Shown: positions 9,457 through 18,900, numbered from the stretch's first letter. The stretch: DNA of 64,000 nt from Caulobacter mirabilis (GCF_002749615.1 NZ_CP024201.1:310001-374000); one strand, 5' to 3'. Numbers and translations are program-made. Notes: generated by a model from the letters alone, not told the origin.

Positions 9457-9468
9457 CTGCCTAGAGGC

Positions 9469-10659
9469 TTACTGGTAGATCTCGAAGAGACCCGCCGCGC
9501 CCATGCCGCCGCCGATGCACATGGTCACCACGCCCAGCTTGGCGCCGCGACGACGGCCTTCCTGCAGCAGGTGGCCGGTGCAGCGGGCGCCGGTCATGCC
9601 GAAGGGGTGGCCGATGGCGATCGAGCCGCCGTTGACGTTGTACTTCTCCGGGTCGATGCCCAGGGTGTCGCGGCTGTAGAGGCACTGCGAGGCGAAGGCC
9701 TCGTTCAGCTCCCAGATGTCGATGTCGTCGACCTTCAGGCCATGGCGGGCCAGCAGGCGCGGCACGGCGTAGATCGGGCCGATGCCCATTTCGTCCGGCT
9801 CGCAGCCGGCGACCGCGAAGCCCTTGAAGGCGCCCAGCGGCTTCAGGCCGCGACGCTCGGCTTCCTTGGCTTCCATGACGACCACGGCGGCGGCGCCGTC
9901 CGACAGCTGGCTGGCGTTGCCGGCGGTGACGAAGTTGCCTTCACCCTTGACCGGCGGCAGCGAGGCCAGGCCTTCCAGGGTGGTGTCGGGACGGTTGCAC
10001 TCGTCGCGATCGACCACGTAGTCGACGAAGGACTCTTCCTTCGTCTCCTTGTTCACGACCTTCATCTTGGTCGCCATCGGGACGATCTCGTCCTTGAACA
10101 GGCCGGCGGCCTGGGCGGCGGCGATGCGCTGCTGCGAACGCAGGCTGTACTCGTCCTGGTACTCGCGGCTGACGCCATAGCGCTTGGCCACGATGTCGGC
10201 GGTGTCGATCATCGCCATCCAGAGGGCCGGCTTGACGCCCAGCAGCTTCTCTTCGGTGATGTGGAAGCGGTTCATGTGGCCGCCGCCCTGCACCAGCGAG
10301 ATCGACTCCACGCCGCCGCCGATGGCGACGTCGGCGCCTTCGTTCTTCACGTAGTGGGCGGCCGAGGCGATCGCCTGCAGGCCCGACGAGCAGAAGCGGT
10401 TGATGGTGGTGCCCGAGGTGGTCACCGGCAGGCCGGCCCAGATGGCGGCGTTGCGGGCGACGTTCATGCCGGTGGCGCCTTCGGGGCCGCCACAGCCGAT
10501 GATGACGTCCTCGACCTCGGCGCCTTCCAGGCCCGCGCGGGAGACGGCGTGCTGGATCACATGGCCGGCCATCGCCGCCCCGTGGGTGTTGTTGAAACCG
10601 CCCCGGTTCGCCTTGGCGAGGCCGGTGCGGGCGTAGGACACGATGACGGCGTCGCGCAT
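9469..10659 (-). CDS. Acetyl-CoA C-acyltransferase (thiolase)
   Basis: A 396-residue thiolase, the second in the window. The reactive cysteine is Cys90 in [32 protein letters not shown] and the second Cys in [11 protein letters not shown] are all intact. It would thiolyse 3-ketoacyl-CoA in fatty-acid degradation. I place the start at the ATG at 10659 because AAGGGGAAG lies 6 bases before it; the ATG 27 bases upstream has no such site and would overlap a palindrome at 10686-10703 that could be a repressor site. The gene stands alone, with the sulfate transporter genes upstream on the same strand and a strong terminator downstream. Confidence 0.93.
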   Translation of the reverse strand: MRDAVIVSYARTGLAKANRGGFNNTHGAAMAGHVIQHAVSRAGLEGAEVEDVIIGCGGPEGATGMNVARNAAIWAGLPVTTSGTTINRFCSSGLQAIASAAHYVKNEGADVAIGGGVESISLVQGGGHMNRFHITEEKLLGVKPALWMAMIDTADIVAKRYGVSREYQDEYSLRSQQRIAAAQAAGLFKDEIVPMATKMKVVNKETKEESFVDYVVDRDECNRPDTTLEGLASLPPVKGEGNFVTAGNASQLSDGAAAVVVMEAKEAERRGLKPLGAFKGFAVAGCEPDEMGIGPIYAVPRLLARHGLKVDDIDIWELNEAFASQCLYSRDTLGIDPEKYNVNGGSIAIGHPFGMTGARCTGHLLQEGRRRGAKLGVVTMCIGGGMGAAGLFEIYQ

Positions 10660-10685
10660 GGCGTTCTTCCCCTTGTTGACATCCA

Positions 10686-10703
10686 AACATCCGTTCGAAT
10701 GTT
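10686..10703. promoter_or_regulatory. Putative operator palindrome at the thiolase start
   Basis: The 18-bp imperfect inverted repeat AACATCCGT/TCGAATGTT (7 of 9 positions pair) lies 27 bases upstream of the thiolase start. Position and size suit a TetR-type fatty-acid regulator, but no regulator gene is next to it. Confidence 0.4.
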
Positions 10704-10752
10704 GCGGCGCACCCTAAGGGATGGCTGTCGCAAGGAAAAGATCACGCGCGCG

Positions 10753-11583
10753 TCAACCTGAGGCCCGCTCCAGCCGCCATTCCGCGAGGGTCTTCAGCGC
10801 CAGGGTGACCAGGGCGAGCAGCGCCAGGATTGAGGCGGCGACGAACGCGCCGGTGGCGTTGTAGTCGTTGAACAGCACCTCGATGTGCAGCGGCAGGGTC
10901 TCGGTTTTGCCGCGGATCTTGCCCGACACCACCGACACCGCCCCGAACTCGCCCATGACCCGGGCGTTGCAGAGGACCGCGCCGTAGAACAGCGCCCAGC
11001 GGATCTTCGGCAGGGTCACGCGCAGGAAGGTGGTCCAGCCGCCGGCGCCCAGCGAGACGGCGGCCTCCTCCTCGTCCGCGCCCTGGGACCGCATCAGGGT
11101 GATCAGCTCGCGCGCGACATAGGGGCTGGTGACGAACAGGCTGGCCAGCCAGATGGCCGGCACGGTGAACATGATCCGCCAGCCCTGGTCCTGCAGGAAC
11201 GGGCCGAGCACGCCCAGCGAGCCGTACAGGAACAGATAGGCCACGCCGGCCACGATCGGCGAGACCGACACCGGCAGCTCGATCAGAGTGGTCAGCAGCC
11301 GCTTGCCCGGGAACTGGTGGCGGGTGATCGCCCAGGCCGCGGCCAGGCCGAAGCCGATGTTGATCGGGACTACGATCAGCGAGGTGGTCACGGTCAGCCA
11401 GATGGCGTGCAGGGTGAAGGGGTCGGCGATCTTCTCGACATAGACGCCCCAGCCCATGGCCAGGGCCCGGCCCAGCACCATGGCCAGCGGCGCGCCGAAC
11501 AGCAGGGCGGACAGGCCGACGGCCAGGGCGAGCAGGGCGCGGCGCGCGGCCGGGCCGTCGCCGGCTCTGGTTCGAGGGGTCAT
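10753..11583 (-). CDS. cysW: Sulfate/thiosulfate ABC transporter permease CysW
   Basis: A 276-residue inner-membrane permease with about six hydrophobic segments and the binding-protein-dependent transport signature EEEAAVSLGAGGWTTFLRV. The internal FGAVSVVSG and the C-terminal part match CysW. With CysT it would form the channel through which sulfate passes. The ATG at 11583 overlaps the cysT stop by 4 bases (ATGA), which fixes the start and implies coupled translation. No cysA ATPase gene follows; the next gene on this strand is a thiolase. The ATPase must be encoded elsewhere or shared. Confidence 0.9.
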   Translation of the reverse strand: MTPRTRAGDGPAARRALLALAVGLSALLFGAPLAMVLGRALAMGWGVYVEKIADPFTLHAIWLTVTTSLIVVPINIGFGLAAAWAITRHQFPGKRLLTTLIELPVSVSPIVAGVAYLFLYGSLGVLGPFLQDQGWRIMFTVPAIWLASLFVTSPYVARELITLMRSQGADEEEAAVSLGAGGWTTFLRVTLPKIRWALFYGAVLCNARVMGEFGAVSVVSGKIRGKTETLPLHIEVLFNDYNATGAFVAASILALLALVTLALKTLAEWRLERASG

Positions 11584-12413
11584 GCGCGGCCCTCCCGCCG
11601 GATGCGCCACAGCTGCAGGGCGTTGACGACGAACAGGGTGACGAACGACAGCGCCAGCATGGCTGCGGCCAGGCCCGCCGCGCCCGGATAGTCGAACTCC
11701 TCCAGCCGGATGTAGGTCAGCAGGGTGGTGACCTCGGTCTCCATCGGGATGTTGCCGGCGATGAAGATGATCGCCCCGAACTCGCCCAGCGCGCGCGAGA
11801 AGGCCAGGGCGCAGCCGGACAGGAAGGCGGGCAGCAGGGCGGGAAAGATCACCCGCGCGAACACCGCCAGATCGCCGGCGCCGAGGGTGAAGGCGGCTTC
11901 CTCGACCTCGGGCTCCAGGTCCTCGAGCACTGGCTGGAGGCTGCGGACGACGAAGGGGATGCTGGTGAAGGCCATGGCCACGGCGATGCCGGCCGGGGCG
12001 TAGGCGACCTTCAGCCCCAGCGGCTCCAGCAAGGCGCCGGCCCAGCCCGTTGGGGCGAAGATGGCCGACAGGGCGATGCCCGCGACGGCCGTCGGCAGGG
12101 CGAACGGCAGGTCGACCACGGCGTCCAGCAGCCTGCGGCCCGGAAACCGGTATCGCGCCAGCACCCAGGCCAGCAGGAAGCCGACGACCGCGTTGAAGGC
12201 CGTCGCCGCCAGGGCGGTCCCGAGGGTGAGTCTGTAGGTGGCGACGGCGCGCTCGGAGCTGATCCCTGCCCACAACGTCGCGAGCCCCGCATCGCCGGCC
12301 TTCCAGAGAAGGGCGGCGAGCGGGGCCAGGACGATCAGCGAAAGGTAGCTGAGGGTGACGCCCAGGCTCAGTCCGAACCCGGGCAGCACCCGTCCACGGC
12401 GGCGAGAACTCAC
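11580..12413 (-). CDS. cysT: Sulfate/thiosulfate ABC transporter permease CysT (CysU)
   Basis: A 277-residue inner-membrane permease, the CysT half of the sulfate importer channel. It has six predicted membrane segments and the ATPase-contact motif EEAAFTLGAGDLAVFARV. The late segment RALGEFGAIIFIAGN is typical of molybdate/sulfate permeases. It overlaps the binding-protein gene by 4 bases upstream and cysW by 4 bases downstream, so the three genes form a tight operon in the order sbp-cysT-cysW. Confidence 0.92.
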   Translation of the reverse strand: MSSRRRGRVLPGFGLSLGVTLSYLSLIVLAPLAALLWKAGDAGLATLWAGISSERAVATYRLTLGTALAATAFNAVVGFLLAWVLARYRFPGRRLLDAVVDLPFALPTAVAGIALSAIFAPTGWAGALLEPLGLKVAYAPAGIAVAMAFTSIPFVVRSLQPVLEDLEPEVEEAAFTLGAGDLAVFARVIFPALLPAFLSGCALAFSRALGEFGAIIFIAGNIPMETEVTTLLTYIRLEEFDYPGAAGLAAAMLALSFVTLFVVNALQLWRIRREGRA

Positions 12414-13414
12414 TTCCGGACGAACACCTGATCGAGGATGCCGCCGCTGGCCAGGTGGTCCTTGCCGACCTTCTCCCAGCCGCCCAGCACCTGTTCGACG
12501 GTCAGGATGCGGGTCGGCTTGAACTGCTGGCGGTACTTGGCCGACACCGACCGGTCGCTGACCCGATAATAGTGCCGCGCCAGGATGGTCTGGGCCGGCG
12601 GCGTGTAGAGGAACTTCAGATAGCCCTCGGCCAGGGCGCGGGAGTCACGCTGGTCGGCGACCTTGTCGACGACGGTGACCGGGAACTCGGCCAGCAGGCT
12701 GACCGGCGGGGTGACCACCTGGACCTTCGGCCCGACTTCCTTGGCGGTGCCCAGGGCCTCCGCCTCGAAAGTGATCAGGACGTCGCCTTGGCCCTTCTCG
12801 ACGAAGCTGGTGGTGGCGGCCCGGCCGCCGGTGTCGAACACCACGACGTTGGCCAGGAACTTCTGGGCGAACGCCTTGGCCTTGGCGGGGTCCTTGGTTT
12901 TGTCCAGCGCATAGGCATAGGCGGCCAGGTAGCTGTAGCGGCCGTTGCCGGAGGTCTTGGGGTTGGGGATCACGATGCCCACGCCCGGCTTCACCAGGTC
13001 GTCCCAGGTCTTGATCCCCTTCGGGTTGCCGGCGCGCACCAGGAAGGCGGGCAGGGAATAGTAGGGCGAGCTGCGGTTCGGCAGCCGCGCGCGCCAGTCG
13101 GCCGGGATCAGCTGGCCCTTGTCACGCAGCGCCTGGACGTCGGTGACTTGGTTGAAGGTGACGACGTCGGCCTGCAGGCCCTCCAGAACCGCCCGCGCCT
13201 GGGCTGACGAGCCGGCGTGCGACTGGTTCACCTTCACGTCCTGGCCGGTGGTCTTCTTCCAATGGGCGACGAAGGCGGGATTGATGTCGGCGAAGGTCTC
13301 GCGCGAGACATCGTAGGAGACGTTCAGGATCTCCTTGGCCGGCGCCCGGGCCGCGGCCGGCGAGGCGATGACCGCTGCTGTAAGCGCGAGAAGAAGGATG
13401 GAGCGGCGTTTCAT
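12410..13414 (-). CDS. Periplasmic sulfate-binding protein
   Basis: A 334-residue periplasmic binding protein with a signal peptide of about 22 residues (AAARA end). The mature chain starts with LNVSYDVSRETFADINPAF and contains NPKTSGNGRYSYLAAYAYA, both typical of Sbp/CysP proteins; Asn/Ser/Gly residues of these loops bind the oxyanion. It delivers sulfate or thiosulfate to CysT/CysW. It is the first gene of the operon and is divergent from an amidohydrolase gene, with about 190 bp between starts. I could not see a SAM-type riboswitch in the leader. Choice between sbp and cysP is not possible from sequence alone. Confidence 0.92.
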   Translation of the reverse strand: MKRRSILLLALTAAVIASPAAARAPAKEILNVSYDVSRETFADINPAFVAHWKKTTGQDVKVNQSHAGSSAQARAVLEGLQADVVTFNQVTDVQALRDKGQLIPADWRARLPNRSSPYYSLPAFLVRAGNPKGIKTWDDLVKPGVGIVIPNPKTSGNGRYSYLAAYAYALDKTKDPAKAKAFAQKFLANVVVFDTGGRAATTSFVEKGQGDVLITFEAEALGTAKEVGPKVQVVTPPVSLLAEFPVTVVDKVADQRDSRALAEGYLKFLYTPPAQTILARHYYRVSDRSVSAKYRQQFKPTRILTVEQVLGGWEKVGKDHLASGGILDQVFVRK

Positions 13415-13541
13415 CTGGAGTCCCCGAACAGCCCGTTAGGATCAATTCCCAGTTGACCCGTAGAGTTTGGTTCGGGCGAGGCAGATTTTCTTCCGGGCGC
13501 GATAGTGGGCCTGACTCCTGCAGCCTCACCTCGCGTCAGCC

Positions 13542-13557
13542 TTGACCTGTGCGTCAA
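13542..13557. promoter_or_regulatory. Perfect TTGAC-N6-GTCAA palindrome in a divergent gap
   Basis: TTGAC and GTCAA are separated by six bases, in the region between the sulfate operon (minus) and the amidohydrolase (plus). It could be an operator for either gene. A Caulobacter-like -10 element (TAAGAT at 13583-13588) lies downstream of it on the plus strand. Confidence 0.35.
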
Positions 13558-13607
13558 CCAGGCTGACGATCCTGATCAACGATAAGATAACGGCAGGGAT
13601 GGACGTC

Positions 13608-15350
13608 ATGGGCGAGCGGGCCTTCGACCTGGTCATTCGTAACGGGGCGGTGGTGGACGGCTCGGGCGGGCCGGCGTACCGCGCCGACGTCGGGGTCAAG
13701 GACGGCCGCATCGTCGCCGTCGGCCCGGACCTGCCGTCGGGCGTCGAGGAGATCGATGCGGCCGGCAGGCTGGTCACGCCCGGCTTCGTCGACATCCACA
13801 CCCATTACGACGGCCAGGCGACCTGGGACGAGCGCATGCAGCCCTCGTCCTGGCACGGGGTGACGACGGCGGTGATGGGCAACTGCGGGGTCGGCTTCGC
13901 CCCTTGCCGCCCGGAGGACCACGATCGGCTGGTGCGGCTGATGGAGGGGGTCGAGGACATTCCCTTCCCGGTGCTCACCGAGGGCCTGCCCTGGAACTGG
14001 GAGACCTTTCCCGACTACCTCGACAGCCTGGCCAGGCGACGGTTCGACATCGACATCGCCGCCCAGCTGCCGCACGCGGCGCTGCGCGTCTACGTCATGG
14101 GCGAGCGCGGCGCCCAGCGTGAACCGGCGACGCCGGAGGACATCGCCCAGATGGCCGAGATCGCCCGGGCGGCTGTCGAGGCGGGCGCTCTGGGCTTCTC
14201 CACCTCCCGGACGCTGAACCACCGGGACAGCGAAGGCCAGCCGACCCCGACCCTGACCGCAGGCGAGGATGAGCTGGCCGGGATCGCCCAGGGACTGAAG
14301 GCCGCCGGCAAGGGCGTGCTGCAGTTCGTGTCCGACTTCATCGATCCGGCCGAGGAATTCGCCATGTTCCGGCGGCTGGTCGAGACCAGCGGGCGGCCGC
14401 TGAGCTTCTCCTTGGCCCAAAGCCCGCGCGGACCGGAAAGCTACAGGCTTCTGCTCGGGGCGTTGGAGCAGGCCAACGACGACGGCCTGCCGATGAAGGC
14501 CCAGGTCTGCGGCCGTCCGGTCGGCGTGCTGTTCGGGCTGGAGCTGACCCTCAACCCGTTCAGCCAGCACGAGACCTATAGATCGATCGCCTCGCTGTCG
14601 CTGGCCGAGCGCGCGGCGAAGCTGGCCGAACCCGGTTTCCGCACCCGTCTCCTCGGCGAGGAGCTTGATCCCCGCGGTCCGTTCGCCGGCAGCGCCCTGC
14701 GCGCCTGGGACAACATGTTCCTGATGAGCGAGCAGCCCGACTACGAGCCGACGGCCGACAAGACGGTGAAGGCCATCGCCGAGCGCCGCGGCGTGACGCC
14801 GGACGAGGTGGCGCTGGAGCACATGCTGTCGAACGGCGGCCGGGGCATGCTCTACCATCCGTTCCTGAACTATGCCGACGGCTCGCTGGACCCCAGCTTC
14901 GCCATGCTCAGTCATCGGGACACCGTGCCCGGACTGTCCGACGGCGGGGCGCATGTGGGCATGATCTGCGACGGCAGCTTTCCGACCTCGAACCTGACCC
15001 ACTGGACGCGCGACCGCACACGGGGACCGAAGCTGGCGCTGGAAGAGGTCGTGCGGATGCAGACCCGCGACACGGCTCACGCCGTCGGCCTGTTCGACCG
15101 GGGTCAGATCGCCGTCGGTCTGAGGGCGGATCTGAACGTCATCGACTACGACGGCCTGACTCTGCATGCGCCGAGCGTGGCCTACGACCTGCCCTCGGGC
15201 GGGCGTCGGCTGATTCAGCGCGCCGACGGCTATGTCGCGACGGTGGTGGCCGGCCAGATCACCTATCGCGACGGCGAACCGACCGGCGCTCTGCCCGGAC
15301 GCCTGGTCCGCGGCGCCCAGGCCGCGCCGACGGCGATGGCGGCGGAGTAG
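13608..15350 (+). CDS. N-acyl-D-amino-acid deacylase-type amidohydrolase
   Basis: A 580-residue member of the amidohydrolase-3/D-aminoacylase branch of the metal-dependent hydrolases. The N-terminal strand pattern [22 protein letters not shown] and DGRIVAVG, then [11 protein letters not shown] with metal ligands His64 and His66, are characteristic. [20 protein letters not shown] and [13 protein letters not shown] are further family motifs, and the last holds the catalytic Asp region. It probably hydrolyses an N-acylated D-amino acid or a related amide in the cytoplasm; many homologues are annotated only as amidohydrolase. Start 13608 is chosen because CAGGGA sits 9 bases before it; the ATG at 13599 would overlap that site. 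Confidence 0.88.
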   Translation: MGERAFDLVIRNGAVVDGSGGPAYRADVGVKDGRIVAVGPDLPSGVEEIDAAGRLVTPGFVDIHTHYDGQATWDERMQPSSWHGVTTAVMGNCGVGFAPCRPEDHDRLVRLMEGVEDIPFPVLTEGLPWNWETFPDYLDSLARRRFDIDIAAQLPHAALRVYVMGERGAQREPATPEDIAQMAEIARAAVEAGALGFSTSRTLNHRDSEGQPTPTLTAGEDELAGIAQGLKAAGKGVLQFVSDFIDPAEEFAMFRRLVETSGRPLSFSLAQSPRGPESYRLLLGALEQANDDGLPMKAQVCGRPVGVLFGLELTLNPFSQHETYRSIASLSLAERAAKLAEPGFRTRLLGEELDPRGPFAGSALRAWDNMFLMSEQPDYEPTADKTVKAIAERRGVTPDEVALEHMLSNGGRGMLYHPFLNYADGSLDPSFAMLSHRDTVPGLSDGGAHVGMICDGSFPTSNLTHWTRDRTRGPKLALEEVVRMQTRDTAHAVGLFDRGQIAVGLRADLNVIDYDGLTLHAPSVAYDLPSGGRRLIQRADGYVATVVAGQITYRDGEPTGALPGRLVRGAQAAPTAMAAE

Positions 15351-15360
15351 GGGGCGCTGT

Positions 15361-15463
15361 GCGTGGTTCGAGACGCGGACCTGAGGGTCCGCTCCTCACC
15401 ATGACGAATGGGGTTGGTTTGCTGAATTCGTCATCCTGAGGAGCGAGCCTCTCGAAGGACGCA
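15361..15463. repeat. Intergenic repeat, family B copy 1
   Basis: An element of about 103 bp that starts GCGTGGTTCGAGACGCGG, contains CTCCTCACCATGACGA and CGTCATCCTGAGGAG, and ends CTCGAAGGACGC. The ends are partly inverted (GGTTCGAGACGC against TCTCGAAGGACGC). A second copy of nearly the same layout is at 38439-38540. It lies between two converging genes. Confidence 0.85.
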
Positions 15464-15475
15464 AGGCGGTGATGG

Positions 15476-15928
15476 CTACTCCCCGAACCCTTCGCCCGGT
15501 TCGACCGGGTCCATGCGGATCAGGCGGCTGTCCTCGACGCCCGCGGTCCGGTGCTTGACGATCTCGCGGTACGCCGGGTCGGTGACCATCTCCAGAAAGG
15601 CGCCGGCCGTCGGGTATTCGGCGATGAAGGCGATGTCCCAGCGCTCGTCCAGCGGGCCCGTGACCACCACCTCCGGTCGGCCCGCCCAGATCTGCCGCCC
15701 GCCGACCCGCTGGAAGATCGGCGCGCTCTCCCGACCGTAGGCGCGATAGGCGTCCAGACCGCTCATGCCCTTGCCGTGGTTCGGGTGGTCGGCCGGATAG
15801 TCGGCGACGGGTCTCAGCCGGACCAGGTTCAGCATGTTGACGGGACGGTCGCGGGGCAGCGCCTTGAAGGCGTCGAACTGCGGGCGGGTGGGGTCGACGG
15901 AGCCGGTCATGGCGCGACAGTGACCCAT
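15476..15928 (-). CDS. DUF1330-family protein
   Basis: A 150-residue protein of the DUF1330 family, a dimeric ferredoxin-like fold with no firm biochemical role. The family patterns PVNMLNLVRLRP, YRAYGRESAPIFQRVGG and AFLEMVTDPAYREIVKHRTAGVEDSRLI are clear. Several family members are small cytosolic proteins. The ATG at 15928 is preceded by GGTTGGAAG, while the internal ATG at 15910 has no such site, so I keep the longer form. It stands between two intergenic repeats and shows no operon partner. Confidence 0.85.
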   Translation of the reverse strand: MGHCRAMTGSVDPTRPQFDAFKALPRDRPVNMLNLVRLRPVADYPADHPNHGKGMSGLDAYRAYGRESAPIFQRVGGRQIWAGRPEVVVTGPLDERWDIAFIAEYPTAGAFLEMVTDPAYREIVKHRTAGVEDSRLIRMDPVEPGEGFGE

Positions 15929-15940
15929 GCTTCCAACCCT

Positions 15941-16029
15941 GTCATCCCGGCCGCAGCGCAGCGGAGAGCCGGGACCCGGCCTTGGGGCCTGGCTGGGTCC
16001 CGGATCGGCCCGCGGCCGTCCGGGATGAC
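15941..16029. repeat. Intergenic inverted repeat, family A copy 2
   Basis: Outer arms GTCATCCCGG and CCGGGATGAC enclose inner arms GCCGGGACCCGG and CTGGGTCCCGG. Comparing the arms with the copy at 1527-1618 shows that this copy is inserted in the opposite orientation. It lies between the DUF1330 gene and the end of the spermidine-synthase-like gene. Confidence 0.85.
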
Positions 16030-16037
16030 GATGATGG

Positions 16038-16703
16038 TCAGGGTTTCGCCGCGATCCAGATCACGTGACGGGCGCCGCGGCCGCGATGGGCGCGGACGCC
16101 GACCTCCTCGACCTTGAAGCCGGCCTGCCCGAGGCGGCGCGTGAAGCCGTTGTCGCGCACCGAGGACCAGACCGCCAGCAGGCCGCCCGACGTCAACGCG
16201 GTCTTGGCGGCGGCCAGACCGGCATGGCCGTAGAGGCCGTCGTTCTCCGCTCGCGTCAGGCCTCCTGGGCCGTTGTCGACGTCCAGCAGGATGGCGTCCC
16301 AGGGGCCGCCGGAGCGGATCAGGTCGGCCACGTCGCCGATCTCGACCCGCGTCCGGGGATCGTCGAGGCAGGTCCCGAACACCTCGACCAGCGGACCGCG
16401 CGCCCAGGCGACGATCTCGGGAACCAGCTCGGCCACGACCAGCTCGGCGTCCGGGCCGTAGGCCGCCAGCGCCGCGCGCAGGGTGAAGCCCATGCCCAGC
16501 CCGCCGATCAGCACCCGGGGCCGGAGGCGTCCCGCGAGCCGCGCCTGGGTGAGGGTGGCCAGAGCTTCCTCGGACCCGCTGAGGCGGCTGTTCATCAGCT
16601 CGATCGACCCGGCCATGATCGAATACTCATGGCCCCGACGCATCAGGCGCAGTTCGTCGCCGCCCGGGACGGCGGCGGTATCCAGGTGTTCCCAGCGGAT
16701 CAT
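16038..16703 (-). CDS. Spermidine-synthase-like methyltransferase-fold protein
   Basis: A 221-residue protein with the nucleotide-binding fold of spermidine synthases. The SAM/decarboxy-SAM loop reads VLIGGLGMGFTLRAAL, followed by an acidic strand end (VVAELVPEIVAWA) and AILLDVDNGPGG. It is shorter than true SpeE and lacks the full N-terminal beta domain. It belongs to the group often annotated as spermidine synthase-like or SAM-dependent methyltransferase, and no polyamine gene is near. It ends just before the family A repeat and starts 8 bases after the TPM gene's end. Substrate unknown. Confidence 0.82.
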   Translation of the reverse strand: MIRWEHLDTAAVPGGDELRLMRRGHEYSIMAGSIELMNSRLSGSEEALATLTQARLAGRLRPRVLIGGLGMGFTLRAALAAYGPDAELVVAELVPEIVAWARGPLVEVFGTCLDDPRTRVEIGDVADLIRSGGPWDAILLDVDNGPGGLTRAENDGLYGHAGLAAAKTALTSGGLLAVWSSVRDNGFTRRLGQAGFKVEEVGVRAHRGRGARHVIWIAAKP

Positions 16704-16711
16704 GCGGCGGC

Positions 16712-17422
16712 TTATGCCCTACCAGGGCCCGGCAGCACCACCAGTCGGTCGGGAAGCTCGTTGGGGTTGTCGGGGCGGGGCGGCACGTACTGGGCCAGAA
16801 TCTCGCCTGACCGCTTCACTGCCGCCTCGAAGCCGTCGGCGACCTTCCGGCGCTTCAGGCCGTCGATCAGCAGGGCGACGACCTCCTCCCAGACCTCCTT
16901 GGGCGCCGCCGCGTAGATGCCCTCGTCGGCGATCACCTCGGCCCGATGCTCGGCCAGCGAGGCGAACAGCAGCACGCCGGTGCGCTCGCGCGTGGCATGC
17001 AGGCCGTGGCTGAGGAACTGCTGCATCGCCGCCCGATGGACGAGCCGGGCCTTCTGGCCGCCCGGCGTCAGGAAGAAGGCCACCGAAGGGATGCGGACGA
17101 TCAGGGCCGTGATCACGAACACCGCGGCCTGCAGCCCGACATAGATGGCCAGGGCCATGAAGATGGTCCGGTCCGTCGCGGCGTCGTGGCCAACCTCCCA
17201 GCCGCCGAACAGCGTCGTCAGCATCTGGGGCTGGAAGCCCAGCAGCAGGGCGAGGGCCGGGAGGACCAAGGCCATGCCGGCCGCCCAGGCCAGCGGCGTC
17301 TCTCGATAGTCCGAGACCGACGGGGCCAGGACGCAGTAGATCTCGCCGGCGGTGTCTGCCTCGGCCGCGGTTACCGCGGCGGCGATCCGGTCGTGTTCCT
17401 GTTCGGTCATGTGCGTCGCCAT
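16712..17422 (-). CDS. TPM-domain membrane protein (COG3762 type)
   Basis: A 236-residue protein with an N-terminal start of a TPM domain ([28 protein letters not shown]), two hydrophobic segments at about 45-125, and the C-terminal rest of the TPM domain ([22 protein letters not shown]). This interrupted architecture is typical of the COG3762 partner found next to the YgcG-like TPM protein. It is encoded one base after the stop of that gene, so translation is coupled. The LemA-TPM-TPM set is a conserved gene trio of unknown but envelope-related function. Start ATG at 17422 is preceded by GGGAGG. Confidence 0.85.
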   Translation of the reverse strand: MATHMTEQEHDRIAAAVTAAEADTAGEIYCVLAPSVSDYRETPLAWAAGMALVLPALALLLGFQPQMLTTLFGGWEVGHDAATDRTIFMALAIYVGLQAAVFVITALIVRIPSVAFFLTPGGQKARLVHRAAMQQFLSHGLHATRERTGVLLFASLAEHRAEVIADEGIYAAAPKEVWEEVVALLIDGLKRRKVADGFEAAVKRSGEILAQYVPPRPDNPNELPDRLVVLPGPGRA

Positions 17423-17423
17423 C

Positions 17424-18257
17424 TCACCAGCCTCCCGAGGCGCCGCCGCCGCCGAATGATCCGCCGCCGCCGGAGAAGCCTCCGCCGCCCGACCAGCCGC
17501 CGCCGCCCCAACCGCCGCCGCCCCAGTCGTCGTGGTCCCGGCCGCCGCCCAGCAGCGAGCCCAGGACGGCCCCGGTCAGCACGTCGCCGAGGCCGCTGCG
17601 CCGACGTCGGCGGCGGCTGAAGGCGCCGATGATGTTGGCGATGACCATGAAGACGATGAACAGCACCACGAACGGCGCCAGCGAGCCGCCGTCGACCTCG
17701 CGGCCCTGGTCGGCCGCCTTGGCGACGACCGCCTTGGCCTGGTCGTCGGGCAGGCTGAGCTGCTGCAGGATGGCGTCGGTCCCGGCGACGATGCCGCCTT
17801 CCATGTCGCCGTCGCGGAACTTCGGCAGGATGGCGCTCTGGATGATGACGCTGGACAGGGCGTCGGTCAGCACGGGCTCCAGGCCGTAGCCGACCTCGAT
17901 GCGGACCTTGCGTTCGTTGGGGGCGACGATCAGCAGGGCGCCGTCGTCGCGGTCCTTGGCTCCCAGCCCCCACTCGCGTCCGAGCTGGTAGCCGTATTCC
18001 TCGATCTCGTAGCCCTGCAGCGAGGGCAGGGTGGCCACGACCAGCTGGCGGCCGGTCGTGTCCTCGAGGGTCTTCAGCTTCTCGGTCAGAGCCTGTTCCG
18101 TCGCCGGCGACAGGATGTTCGCGTCGTCGACGACCCGCCCGGTGAGTTTCGGGAAGGTCGGCGCGGCGAACGCCGGCAAGGCGAAGGCGACGACCAGGCA
18201 GATCGTCGCCAGCGCCCCCAGCAGCTTTCGCGGGGGCGCCCGGAACAGGGCGGTCAT
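17424..18257 (-). CDS. TPM-domain protein with Gly-rich tail (YgcG-like)
   Basis: A 277-residue protein: signal peptide (about 31 residues), a TPM domain at about 38-160 ([27 protein letters not shown]), one membrane helix near 195-215, an Arg cluster, and a C-terminal tail of about 60 residues made of Gly/Trp/Ser/Phe repeats. The domain faces the periplasm. The tail is a hallmark of this family and is low complexity. The start is set at the ATG at 18257, 4 bases after the lemA stop; the upstream extension is Arg-rich sequence overlapping lemA in another frame. It forms an operon with lemA upstream and the second TPM gene downstream. Confidence 0.88.
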   Translation of the reverse strand: MTALFRAPPRKLLGALATICLVVAFALPAFAAPTFPKLTGRVVDDANILSPATEQALTEKLKTLEDTTGRQLVVATLPSLQGYEIEEYGYQLGREWGLGAKDRDDGALLIVAPNERKVRIEVGYGLEPVLTDALSSVIIQSAILPKFRDGDMEGGIVAGTDAILQQLSLPDDQAKAVVAKAADQGREVDGGSLAPFVVLFIVFMVIANIIGAFSRRRRRRSGLGDVLTGAVLGSLLGGGRDHDDWGGGGWGGGGWSGGGGFSGGGGSFGGGGASGGW

Positions 18258-18261
18258 GCGC

Positions 18262-18900
18262 CTACTTCTGCGCCGGAGCCGGAACCGCCGGCGCGGCGGG
18301 GGCGCCGAAGTCGACCGTCGGGGCGGTCTGGGCCGCGGCCGTGGCCTGGAACAGCTGCGCCGGCTTCTGACCGCCATAGATGGTCTTGGCGTAGATCACC
18401 TGCGGGAAGGTGCGCAGCGTGGTGTTGTAGGCCTGAGCCGATTGATTGTAGTCGCGCCGGGCGATGGCGATCCGGTTTTCGGTGCCTTCCAGCTGGCTCT
18501 GCAGGGCCAGGAAGTTCTGGTTCGACTTCAGGTCCGGATAGTTCTCCTGGATCATCATCAGGCGTCCGAGCACGCCGCTCAGCTTGTCCTGGGCCTGCTG
18601 GAACTGCTGGAACTGCGCCGGGTCGGTGATGGTCGAGGCGTCGACCTTGACCTGGGTGGCGCTGGCGCGGGCCTCGGTGACCTCGGTCAGGACGGCGCGC
18701 TCCTGGGCGGCGTAGCCCTTCACAGTGTTGACCAGGTTCGGGATCAGGTCGGACCGGCGTTGATACTGGTTCTGCACCTCGGCCCACTGGGCCTTCACAG
18801 CCTCGTCCTGGGTCGGGATGGTGTTGATGCCGCAGGCAGACAGCAGGGCAGCGGCGGCGAGCGCCGGCGCCAGTCGGAGGAAGCGGGAGATCGCGTTCAT
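18262..18900 (-). CDS. lemA: LemA-family lipoprotein
   Basis: A 212-residue LemA protein. The signal peptide ends in a lipobox, LLSAC with Cys23, so this copy is probably a lipoprotein with a periplasmic domain. The family core includes QYQRRSDLIPNLVNTVKGYA, LMMIQENYPDLKSNQNF and LQSQLEGTENRIAIARRDYN, a long helical bundle. The role of LemA proteins is not settled; they co-occur with TPM proteins, as here. I choose the ATG at 18900, which begins the signal peptide and has AGGGG upstream, over an earlier start. Confidence 0.92.
   Translation of the reverse strand: MNAISRFLRLAPALAAAALLSACGINTIPTQDEAVKAQWAEVQNQYQRRSDLIPNLVNTVKGYAAQERAVLTEVTEARASATQVKVDASTITDPAQFQQFQQAQDKLSGVLGRLMMIQENYPDLKSNQNFLALQSQLEGTENRIAIARRDYNQSAQAYNTTLRTFPQVIYAKTIYGGQKPAQLFQATAAAQTAPTVDFGAPAAPAVPAPAQK

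Noticed and set aside
11584..12273. An upstream extension of cysW into the cysT region
   Set aside because: It is the shifted frame of cysT, and the overlapping ATGA at 11580-11583 sets the real cysW start.
13415..13530. A SAM or other sulfur riboswitch in the leader of the sulfate operon
   Set aside because: I looked for paired helices of known SAM classes and saw none; only a short leader with no conserved core.
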